Assembly: GCA_011371305.1 (NCBI GenBank)
Contig: DRQW01000006.1
Span: 1 to 34,072, forward strand
DNA: 34,072 nucleotides
Direction: 5' to 3'
Source: Anaerolineae bacterium
GTDB taxonomy: Bacteria; Chloroflexota; Anaerolineae; J102
Positions within the stretch are counted from its first letter, which is position 1, and every line of letters begins with the position of its first letter. Below, one piece after another: positions 26,637-34,072 of this stretch. The notes below the pieces were generated by a model that saw only the letters and a program-made list of their open reading frames with translations, was not told where the DNA came from and made no database searches. The translations under genes were made by a program, and so were the position numbers.

Positions 26637-27422
26637 ATGCCCCACCTACTCATCCTCGCCATCCCCGTCCCCCCGCGCTCCCTGGAGATGCTGGGGGAAC
26701 TGACTGAAGAAAGGGAAGTTGCAACGCCGTTTGGTCCGGTCGGGCCTCTGGCTCGCCGCCAACGCTCGGGACAGAATCCGGGCGTCTGGATCTTGCCTTA
26801 CTTTGGTTCCCCCACCCGCACCGACCCCCGTGCGACCATCTGGGCGGCCAAGGACCTGGGCGTGCAACGCATCCTGGCCGTCGAGGGCATGGTGGGCCTG
26901 GCCCACGACCTCACCCGGGGAGATATGGTCATCCCCGTCGATTACATCGACTGGACGAAGCATCAACCCACCACCTTCTTCCAGCAGACGGGCGCGGGAT
27001 ACATCTCCCAAAAGCCCCCCTTTTGCCCCGACATCAGCGCGGCCATCCGCCAACATCTGCCCCGCGCCCGGCCCGTCATCTACCTGGGAGATGAAGGCCC
27101 GCGGCACGAGACCGCGGCCGAAGCCCGCATGTTCCAGCAATGGGGCGCGCAGGCGCGTGGCCTCAACCTGGTCCCCGAAACCTATCTGGCCAAGGAGCTG
27201 GAGCTTTGCTTCGCGGCCATTGGGCTAATCGCCGCTCATGGCGCGGACCGCGAGCCGGCGCGGGGTGAAGGCGAGGTGCGCCGAGCTACCCGGGAGGTGC
27301 TCGAGGCCCTGCCCGCCATCTTCGCCACCCTTCCCGACCCGCCCACTTGCGGCTGCAATCATCTTCAAGACAGCGCCCGACAGCGTGGCGTCCTCTCCAA
27401 TGATTGGAGGACCTGGAAGTGA
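26637..27422 (+). CDS. Divergent PNP/MTAP-family phosphorylase paralogue
   Basis: ATIWAAKDLGVQRILAVEGMVGLAHDLTRGDMVIPVDYIDWTKHQPTTFF, DEGPRHETAAEARMFQQWGAQARGLNLVPETYLAKELELCFAAIGLI. Confidence 0.82.
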   Translation: MPHLLILAIPVPPRSLEMLGELTEEREVATPFGPVGPLARRQRSGQNPGVWILPYFGSPTRTDPRATIWAAKDLGVQRILAVEGMVGLAHDLTRGDMVIPVDYIDWTKHQPTTFFQQTGAGYISQKPPFCPDISAAIRQHLPRARPVIYLGDEGPRHETAAEARMFQQWGAQARGLNLVPETYLAKELELCFAAIGLIAAHGADREPARGEGEVRRATREVLEALPAIFATLPDPPTCGCNHLQDSARQRGVLSNDWRTWK

Positions 27423-29566
27423 AAAAAGACCAAGAGAAAGACCTTGTTCGCCATTTGAAAAAATTATCGCCGGAAATCATCCGCCAACAAACGTTCCTGC
27501 AGTTCACCGATTTACAACTGTTCGACGCGGCCGCGGCTTTTTCTCGGGATACAAAGCGTCAGATTGCCATTTACGAAGCCATCCTTCGCTCCCCGGAACA
27601 CAGTCCCGACCTCCTCAATTATGGGGAAATTTATTTCGAAGTCGGTGGTAGCGTGGTGCCATTTCGGGGATTTCAGGATAATCTGGCCACCTTTTACGCC
27701 TGGTTTGCCTATGGCGTCCAGCACGATTATCCGGAGGATATATTCGAGGCTGCTCAGAGCGTGATCCTGGAATATCTGGATCAGGACCATCAACAGGCTT
27801 TGGAAACCGGCCTTCGCATCCTGATCCGCTTTATCCGGGCGTTCTCTCCCCCCTTGGCATGGGCGGTCTGGATTTTAGATTTTTTGAATGAGCGTGATCA
27901 GACGGTGGAACTGGGCAACCACATCTTCGAAGAGTTGATGACGCGCTTTCAATCACACCCGCGGGCCGAAGAAGCCGCCGATCTCTTGGAAGAGTATCTG
28001 GGACAAGAAGTTCAGGCGCCGCAAAAATCGGTATCTTGGGATGCAAATCTGGTGGAAGAGTTGGTGAATGAACTCAGCAAACTCTCCCCAACCGTTTCCG
28101 ATTCTGATGAGATATCATTCACCATTCAGCCATCCCTGCGCGCGCTGCTTGCTCCAGAGGAGGGGATGACGCCACCGCCCCGGCCCGAAGAGGCCGTGTT
28201 GGAGCTTATCTATCTGGCCTTGAATGCGGACCTGGCCGAGACGCCTGAGGCGGACATGGCACTGCAGGTATTGCAACAGTGGCATCAGGAAGGTTTGGCC
28301 CTGCTGCAGGAACTCGCGCCCTGGTTGGAAAAAGCCCAAGGCAATTGGCGCGCGTTGCTTACCGACAGGGTCTGCAAGGTGGGGTTTCTTACTCCGGACG
28401 AATTGAAAGCCTTGGTGTCGGACATCCAGGCCGATGTCTTTTTGCGCAGCGACGCCACGGAGGCCCTCATCGAGATAGCGCAGCGCATGCCCTCCCTGGA
28501 ACCGGACATCAAGGATTTCGTTCGATACCTGCTGACCCGCGCCGAAAGCCGTGAGGTCCCCGAGGAAGAAACCTTTCTGGCTTTTGCGATCTCGGCATTG
28601 CTTGACGCCCAGTGGCGAGATCTTTTGCCCGAGATCGAGGCGGCCTTCAAAGATGATGTGGTCGATCCAGAAGTTGTTCAGCTAAAAGATGTGTCCGAGG
28701 CCTGGGGCGTCACACTGGATGTGCCTGAGAGGATGCCCGAGCGTGAAGATGGGGAATATATTTTGCTTCGATGCACCCAATGCGGCCGTTCTCGTCACCA
28801 TTTCGTACGCAAAATCTTGCTGGATTTGGGAACCTTGGACCGCAAGATGAAAGGGCTTCCCATCAAATACGATCCGTATGTCATGGATCATGAAATCATC
28901 TGTCCCAAATGCGGTGCCAGGGATGCCTATGAGGTGAATGAATTGGTCGCTACAAGATTGCTGGCGATGGCATTCCCAGATACGGAGCCCCCCGAAAAGA
29001 TCGAAAATGAGGGCGACCTGTTTGCCACGATCATGCTCAAGGCCGTCCGTATGATTGAAACCCCATTGAAAGTGTATCCCGTCCATTCGGCTACTCGTAC
29101 CGGGTTGCGTATCCATCCTTTGGCCTTGCGCGATCGCTATCTGGCCAACATCGAGAAAAACCCGAAAGACCCGGCGAATTATGTCAGTCTGGCCAATGTG
29201 TATAAGAACGTGTTTCGCGATGAAGAAGCCCTGGTCATGGCTCGCAAGGCCCATGAACTCGCGCCGGATAACATGGGTATCGTGCTTTTACGGGCCATGG
29301 CAGAGCACGATGCCGGCGACCCCGAAATGGCCCAAAAGCTTTACACGCAGATTATCGAGCGGAGCGTTGGAAAGGGATGGGGATGGGGCGATGATTTTGA
29401 ACTCGTGGCGACCGCGCGGGATGGGTTACAGGCATTGAAGCAAGGAAAACCCAGCCCTTGGATCGAAGGCTCCCGAGAGGTATTGTCAGCTTCCGCCCTT
29501 TCCACCAGATCGGAAGGCACGAAACGGCGCAAAAAGAAGCGCAAGAAGAAAAAGAAGAAACGATGA
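27419..29566 (+). CDS. Uncharacterised helical/TPR-like protein with two CxxC pairs and a poly-basic C-terminus
   Basis: CTQCGRSRHHF and CPKCGARDAYEV pairs, TPR-like PANYVSLANVYKNVFRDEEALVMARKAHELAPDN, tail KRRKKKRKKKKKKR. GTG at 27419 (GGAGG 8 nt upstream, GTGA overlap) is preferred over TTG 27404. Confidence 0.8.
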   Translation: MKKDQEKDLVRHLKKLSPEIIRQQTFLQFTDLQLFDAAAAFSRDTKRQIAIYEAILRSPEHSPDLLNYGEIYFEVGGSVVPFRGFQDNLATFYAWFAYGVQHDYPEDIFEAAQSVILEYLDQDHQQALETGLRILIRFIRAFSPPLAWAVWILDFLNERDQTVELGNHIFEELMTRFQSHPRAEEAADLLEEYLGQEVQAPQKSVSWDANLVEELVNELSKLSPTVSDSDEISFTIQPSLRALLAPEEGMTPPPRPEEAVLELIYLALNADLAETPEADMALQVLQQWHQEGLALLQELAPWLEKAQGNWRALLTDRVCKVGFLTPDELKALVSDIQADVFLRSDATEALIEIAQRMPSLEPDIKDFVRYLLTRAESREVPEEETFLAFAISALLDAQWRDLLPEIEAAFKDDVVDPEVVQLKDVSEAWGVTLDVPERMPEREDGEYILLRCTQCGRSRHHFVRKILLDLGTLDRKMKGLPIKYDPYVMDHEIICPKCGARDAYEVNELVATRLLAMAFPDTEPPEKIENEGDLFATIMLKAVRMIETPLKVYPVHSATRTGLRIHPLALRDRYLANIEKNPKDPANYVSLANVYKNVFRDEEALVMARKAHELAPDNMGIVLLRAMAEHDAGDPEMAQKLYTQIIERSVGKGWGWGDDFELVATARDGLQALKQGKPSPWIEGSREVLSASALSTRSEGTKRRKKKRKKKKKKR

Positions 29567-30207
29567 CCGACCGAGACACGTTCGTCCGCCAACTCATTGA
29601 ACTGGGCCAGGAGCTTGTAGCCCGTGGGCTCGTGTTGGGCAGTGGCGGGAACCTGAGCTATCGCGACGGGGATCGCATGTTCATCACCCGCTCGGGCGCG
29701 CTGCTCCACCAACTCTTGCCCGAGGACTTCCTGCCCGTGCCCCTGGACCAACCCTACCAGCGGCCCGAGACCACCCCCCGCCCCTCCACCGAGACGCCTA
29801 TGCACCGGGCCGCGTACTTCGCCCGGCCCGACGCCCATGTCATCGTGCACTGCCACCCGGTGAACGCCATCGCCTGGGCCATGCAAGGCGCGCCCCTGCC
29901 CGCGGTCACACCCGACTTCACCCTCTACCTGGGGGCCGAAGTCCCCACGCTACCCTACTTCCTGCCCGGCTCCCAGGCCCTGGCCCAGGCCGTCGCCCAA
30001 GCGCTCGTCTCAAGTCCGGCCGTCTTGCTGGGCAACCACGGCGTCCTGGTCACGGGTGACACCGTCCCCCGAGCGCGGCTGCGCCTCTTCCACATCGACG
30101 AGACCGCGGAGATCTGCCTGAAAGCCCGGGCCGCGGGCGTTCTGCGCCCCCTCCAACCGGACGAAATCGCCGAGGTCCTGGCTATCTATGGCGGCGCCAA
30201 AGGCTGA
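29563..30207 (+). CDS. Class II aldolase/adducin-family protein
   Basis: LGQELVARGLVLGSGGNLSYRDGDRMFITRSG...PMHRAAYFARPDAHVIVHCHPVNAIA...LLGNHGVLVTGDT. ATGA overlap with the upstream gene. Confidence 0.93.
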   Translation: MTDRDTFVRQLIELGQELVARGLVLGSGGNLSYRDGDRMFITRSGALLHQLLPEDFLPVPLDQPYQRPETTPRPSTETPMHRAAYFARPDAHVIVHCHPVNAIAWAMQGAPLPAVTPDFTLYLGAEVPTLPYFLPGSQALAQAVAQALVSSPAVLLGNHGVLVTGDTVPRARLRLFHIDETAEICLKARAAGVLRPLQPDEIAEVLAIYGGAKG

Positions 30208-30231
30208 ACAGCCCTCATCCCAACCTCGCTC

Positions 30232-30555
30232 CTACCCTCCCCGCGTTTCCTCATCCACCCAACGCAGGTAATCATCCAACCCGTCGGTCACGGGCAGCAT
30301 GATGATCTCGGGCGTGTCGTAGCTGTGACGGGCGGTGATCCACGCCTCCACCAGGGGATAGAGGCCCGTGCGGGTTTTGATCAACAGCAGGATTTCCTCG
30401 TCCTTGACCACCTTGCCCTCCCAGCGATAGGTGCTGCGGATGGGCGTTTGCTGCACGCACGCGGCCAGACGGGCTTCGACCAGCCCCATGGCGATGGCGT
30501 CGGCCTCCTCCTGAGAACCGGTGGTGGTGGTGAGAATGACGCAATACTCGGACAT
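30232..30555 (-). CDS. cutA: Divalent-cation tolerance protein CutA
   Basis: VEARLAACVQQTPIRSTYRWEGKVVKDEEILLLIKTR...HSYDTPEIIMLPV. Confidence 0.96.
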   Translation of the reverse strand: MSEYCVILTTTTGSQEEADAIAMGLVEARLAACVQQTPIRSTYRWEGKVVKDEEILLLIKTRTGLYPLVEAWITARHSYDTPEIIMLPVTDGLDDYLRWVDEETRGG

Positions 30556-30674
30556 GATCGCCTCCTGGAATCGGGTTGAAAAGAATTATACCAAATCGAC
30601 TTCCCCGCATCGCTTGCATGGCGTAACCGGGGCCGGTTGTTTTCAAAGCGAACGATTCAGGCTATAATCACCGC

Positions 30675-31388
30675 ATGCCCGAATCCTCGCCTTTACCCCC
30701 ACCCGAAGAAAAGCCCGTCTTCGTCCGTCACATGTTCGCGGACGCAGCCCGCCGTTATGACCGCATGAACCGCATCATGACCCTGGGCCAGGATCAGCGC
30801 TGGCGGCGGCTGGTGGTGGAAGCCTGCAACCTGCCGAGCGGAGGCAGACTGCTGGACGTGGCCACGGGCACGGGAGACATCGCCCTGGAGGCCCTGCGGC
30901 AACACCCTGACGTCTGGGTCGTTGGCGCGGATTTCACCCGCGAGATGATGCGCATCGGCCAGGCTAAGGACCCGGAGGGCCGCATCGCGTTCGTCGAGGC
31001 CGATGCCCTGCGCCTGCCCTTCCCTGACGATAGTTTCGACGCCGCCTGCTCCGGTTTCCTTATGCGCAATGTGACCGACGTGGCCGCGGCCTTTGCCGAA
31101 CAGCGCCGGGTGGTGAAGCCTGGCGGCCGTGTGGTCTGTCTGGAGATCACCCGGCCCGCCATGCCCATCTGGCGGGACATCTTCCATTTTTACTTCTTCC
31201 ACATCGTCCCCCGCCTCTCCGCCTTGCTCAGCAGCAACAGGGACGCCTACACCTACCTGCCCCACTCCACGCTGCAATTTCCCCGGCCGCCGGGCCTGGC
31301 CGAGATCATGCGGTCGGTGGGGTTGAAGCACGTCACCTGGCGCACGATGATGTTGGGCACCGTGGCCCTGCATGTGGGGGAGGTTTGA
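30675..31388 (+). CDS. ubiE: Demethylmenaquinone methyltransferase (UbiE/MenG)
   Basis: VRHMFADAARRYDRMNRIMTLGQDQRWRRLVV, LLDVATGTGDIALE, RNVTDVAAAFAEQRRVVKPGGRVVCLEITRP. Confidence 0.94.
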   Translation: MPESSPLPPPEEKPVFVRHMFADAARRYDRMNRIMTLGQDQRWRRLVVEACNLPSGGRLLDVATGTGDIALEALRQHPDVWVVGADFTREMMRIGQAKDPEGRIAFVEADALRLPFPDDSFDAACSGFLMRNVTDVAAAFAEQRRVVKPGGRVVCLEITRPAMPIWRDIFHFYFFHIVPRLSALLSSNRDAYTYLPHSTLQFPRPPGLAEIMRSVGLKHVTWRTMMLGTVALHVGEV

Positions 31389-31440
31389 GGTGTGAAACGT
31401 GAAGACGTGAAACGCGAGGACCTTACGCATCACGTTTCAT
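31389..31440. repeat. GTGAAACGTGAA/CACGCATCACGTTTCA heptameric inverted repeat
   Basis: TGAAACGTGAAGACGTGAAACGCG ... CGCATCACGTTTCA. Confidence 0.75.
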
Positions 31441-31507
31441 GGACCGCGCTTTCAGCGCCAACCTGGCTGGCGAGCGTTCTTATCTCAATTTGTTCAACGT
31501 AGATTTT

Positions 31508-32113
31508 ATGACCTTCCAACGTCTCATCATCGCCATGAGTGGCGCGTCGGGCCAGATCCTCGGCATCCGCATCCTGCAGATGCTGCGGAAGATGCCCGAG
31601 ATCGAAACCCATCTCGTCATCTCTCAGGCCGCGCGCATCACCATCGCCCAGGAAACCGACTTCACCCCCGCGCAGGTGGAAGCCCTGGCCGACGTGGTCT
31701 ATCGCCCGGGCGATATCGCCGCGGCCATTGCGTCTGGCTCCTTCGCAGCCCTGGGCATGATCGTGGCCCCTTGCTCCATCAAAACCCTGAGCGCCATCAC
31801 CCACAGCTATGCGAATGACCTCATCACCCGGGCCGCGGATGTGCAACTGAAGGAAGGCCGCCCTTTGCTCCTCGTCGTCCGGGAGACGCCCCTCCACCTG
31901 GGCCATTTGCGGCTCATGACCCAGGCCGCGGAGATCGGCGCCATCATCTTCCCGCCCGTGCCCGCGTTCTATGCCCGCCCCACGGACCTGGATGAGATGG
32001 TCACCCACACCGCGGGCCGCATCCTCGCCCGCATCGGCATCTCCAACACCGCGTATCCCGAATGGCGCGGGATGAGCCCCGAGAAAGGTGGTCCTGGCTC
32101 CCTTGACGTTTAA
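31508..32113 (+). CDS. ubiX: Flavin prenyltransferase UbiX
   Basis: LIIAMSGASGQILGIRILQML, IVAPCSIKTLSAITHSYANDLITRAADVQLKEGRPLLLVVRETPLHLGHLRLM. Confidence 0.96.
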   Translation: MTFQRLIIAMSGASGQILGIRILQMLRKMPEIETHLVISQAARITIAQETDFTPAQVEALADVVYRPGDIAAAIASGSFAALGMIVAPCSIKTLSAITHSYANDLITRAADVQLKEGRPLLLVVRETPLHLGHLRLMTQAAEIGAIIFPPVPAFYARPTDLDEMVTHTAGRILARIGISNTAYPEWRGMSPEKGGPGSLDV

Positions 32114-32137
32114 CGCGAGACGTTATAAGATAACGTC
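32103..32137 (+). promoter_or_regulatory. higBA promoter/operator
   Basis: TTGACG-N17-TAAGAT with GACGTTAT-aag-ATAACGTC (32119-32137) overlapping the -10. Confidence 0.75.
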
Positions 32138-32141
32138 CGCC

Positions 32142-32423
32142 ATGATCAAGAGTTTTCGCAGCAAGGGGACCGCCCGAATCTTCAATCGTCAATTCTCACG
32201 AAAGCTTCCTTTGGAGATACAAAGGATTGCCTTGAGAAAGCTGCGGATGCTCCATCATGCTCGGTCACTACAGGATTTGCGTGTGCCGCCGTCGAACCGT
32301 TTAGAGAAGCTTTCTGGCGATCGAGCCGGTCAATACAGCATACGCATCAACGAACAATGGCGGATCTGCTTCGAGTGGCATGATGGCGACGCATATCACG
32401 TGGAAATCGTTGATTATCACTAA
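32142..32423 (+). CDS. higB: RelE/HigB-family toxin
   Basis: MIKSFRSKGTARIFNR...LEKLSGDRAGQYSIRINEQWRICFEWHDGDAYHVEIVDYH. Confidence 0.93.
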   Translation: MIKSFRSKGTARIFNRQFSRKLPLEIQRIALRKLRMLHHARSLQDLRVPPSNRLEKLSGDRAGQYSIRINEQWRICFEWHDGDAYHVEIVDYH

Positions 32424-32432
32424 GGCTGAATC

Positions 32433-32741
32433 ATGAAAGAAACGAAACTTCCTCCTGTACACCCCGGCGAAGTCTTGCTGGAAGAATTTTTGAAACCCAT
32501 GGGAATCAGCCAGAACCAATTGGCACTGGCCATCCGCGTCCCCGCGCGCCGTATTAACGAAATCGTTCAAGGCAAGCGTCGGATTACGCCAGATACAGCC
32601 CTGCGTCTGGCCCGCTATTTCAATACGTCTCCCCACTTCTGGTTGGGGCTGCAAATGGATTATGACCTCGACGTGGCCATGGATGAAGTCGGGGACATCA
32701 TTGAACGTGATGTCCAGGTCCTGGTTCGAGATGCTGCCTGA
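32433..32741 (+). CDS. higA: HigA-family XRE antitoxin
   Basis: PPVHPGEVLLEEFLKPMGISQNQLALAIRVPARRINEIVQGKRRITPDTALRLARYF. Confidence 0.95.
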   Translation: MKETKLPPVHPGEVLLEEFLKPMGISQNQLALAIRVPARRINEIVQGKRRITPDTALRLARYFNTSPHFWLGLQMDYDLDVAMDEVGDIIERDVQVLVRDAA

Positions 32742-32814
32742 CAGAAGCATTCTATGGACCCGTTTCGCCCTGTAAAGTTGCTGAAAATCTCAATCCTTTG
32801 CCCTCCGCCCGTTC

Positions 32815-33276
32815 ATGCCCGCGCCCCAACCCGTCCTTGATTTCCTTGCCGCGCACAACACCCTGACCCTGGCCACCATCGGCCCGGACGGGATGCCCCA
32901 TGCCGCGGCCCTTTTCTACGCGTTTACCCCGGATCTCCGGCTCATTTTTCTGAGCGATCCCAAAACGCGACATGCCCAACACATCGGCACGGGCCGCGCA
33001 CATGTGGCCGCCACCATCCAGGCGGATGGCCAGAAGTGGCAGAGCATCACCGGGTTGCAGCTTCATGGCATCGCCAGTTTGGCCGAACAGGGCGCGCGGG
33101 AAGTGTATCTCGCCCGGTTTCCGTTCATCTACATCGCGCGCACCGGCCCCCTGGCCCGGGCCATGAGCAAGGTCGCATTCTACCAGATCGTTCCCACCTG
33201 GGTGCGGCTTATCGACAACCGCCTGGGTTTTGGACACAAGCAGGAATGGCGTTTCGACGATGGCCAATGGCATTGA
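32815..33276 (+). CDS. Pyridoxamine 5'-phosphate oxidase-like (PPOX) protein
   Basis: LTLATIGPDGMPHAAALFYAFTPDLRLIFLSDPKTRHAQHIGTGRAHVAATI. Confidence 0.82.
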   Translation: MPAPQPVLDFLAAHNTLTLATIGPDGMPHAAALFYAFTPDLRLIFLSDPKTRHAQHIGTGRAHVAATIQADGQKWQSITGLQLHGIASLAEQGAREVYLARFPFIYIARTGPLARAMSKVAFYQIVPTWVRLIDNRLGFGHKQEWRFDDGQWH

Positions 33277-34018
33277 CGACATCCGCCGCGACCTGAACAA
33301 AGCCGCGGTCCTGGGCCATCCTTCCTATGTGTGGCGGGCGGGCCAGCAACGCCGGTTTGAGATGATCCGGCGTTGGGCCCAGGTGGAAGGCGCGCGGGTG
33401 CTGGTGGATGGCGCGGGCATCGGCATGTATAGCCGCCATCTAGAAGCCGCGGGCGCGTGGGTGGTCTCCATCGACATTGACCTCCCGAGCATGGTGGAAG
33501 CCCACAGACACACTGCCCACTGCCTGGTGGCCGCGGGCGAGCAGCTTCCCTTCCCCGCCAACGCGTTCGATACCATCCTCTCCCACGAGGTGCTGGAGCA
33601 TGTGGCCGATGACGCCGCGGCCGTGGCCGAGATGGCCCGGGTGCTGAAGCCCGGCGGCCGGGCCGTGATCTTCGTGCCCAACCGCCTCTACTTCTTCGAA
33701 ACCCACGGCCATTACTGGAAGGGCAAGTATCACTTCGGCAACACGCCCCTCATCAACTACCTGCCCGACCGCTGGCGCAATCGACTGGCCCCCCACGTGC
33801 GGGCCTATCGCGCGGGCGACCTGCGGCGCCTGATCGAGGGCCTCCCCCTGAAAATCATCTACTGGACCCAGATCTACCCCGGCTACGACAACATCATCGC
33901 CCGCCAGCCCGCGCTGGGCAAAACCGTGCGCGGGTTCACCCGCTTTTTGGAGAAAACCCCCCTGCGTATCTTCGGCATCTCTCATTTCCTCGTGCTGGAA
34001 AAACAAACCGCCCCCTAA
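33260..34018 (+). CDS. Class I SAM-dependent methyltransferase
   Basis: VLVDGAGIGMYSRHLEAAGAWVVSIDID...LPFPANAFDTILSHEVLEHVADDAAAVAEMARVLKPGGRAVIFVPNR. Confidence 0.92.
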   Translation: MANGIDDIRRDLNKAAVLGHPSYVWRAGQQRRFEMIRRWAQVEGARVLVDGAGIGMYSRHLEAAGAWVVSIDIDLPSMVEAHRHTAHCLVAAGEQLPFPANAFDTILSHEVLEHVADDAAAVAEMARVLKPGGRAVIFVPNRLYFFETHGHYWKGKYHFGNTPLINYLPDRWRNRLAPHVRAYRAGDLRRLIEGLPLKIIYWTQIYPGYDNIIARQPALGKTVRGFTRFLEKTPLRIFGISHFLVLEKQTAP

Positions 34019-34025
34019 GCCTCCT

Positions 34026-34072
34026 ATGTCCATCCTCATCGCCAACGGTACCCTCGTCACCGATACCGAAAC
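34026..34072 (+). CDS. Start of a possible amidohydrolase-family protein (truncated by window)
   Basis: MSILIANGTLVTDTET resembles amidohydrolase N-termini; only 15 codons are visible. Confidence 0.4.
   Translation, partial: MSILIANGTLVTDTE

Overview
GC-rich bacterial chromosomal window. Product types and the exported-protein style suggest Chloroflexota, which is an inference. Most of it is ordinary housekeeping and metabolic content: a PdtaS/PdtaR-like histidine kinase and ANTAR regulator pair, a glycosyltransferase, homoserine dehydrogenase, NhaA, a large glutamate synthase subunit with no gltD beside it, a thioesterase, a polyprenyl sugar-phosphotransferase, two exported proteins, Hpt, a GT87-like membrane protein, DNA polymerase III delta', a PSP1/RicT protein, two PNP/MTAP-family phosphorylases, a class II aldolase, CutA, UbiE/MenG, UbiX, HigBA, a PPOX protein and a methyltransferase. 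There are four tRNAs: Pro-GGG, Gly-CCC, Ser-CGA and Ser-GGA. The most interesting signals are outside the genes. (1) About 21174->20893 on the minus strand there is a complete-looking transcription unit for a ~280-nt structured RNA: a TTGACA-N17-TATACT promoter, a 17-bp closing stem starting at the predicted TSS, several nested helices, and an intrinsic terminator. I cannot assign it to a known RNA family. (2) Next to it is a ~650-bp noncoding region with a cluster of DnaA-box-like 9-mers including a perfect TTATCCACA, which is a candidate oriC or DnaA-regulated site. (3) A MITE-like interspersed repeat has imperfect terminal inverted repeats whose ends sit on stop codons of neighbouring genes. 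(4) Several intergenic arrays use degenerate 7-8-bp units, often arranged as inverted repeats. (5) Two exported proteins share an LP-containing C-terminal peptide. (6) Several genes have a -10 hexamer 6-7 nt before the start codon, suggesting leaderless mRNAs. No searches or folding programs were run; all calls are from reading the sequence and the ORF track.
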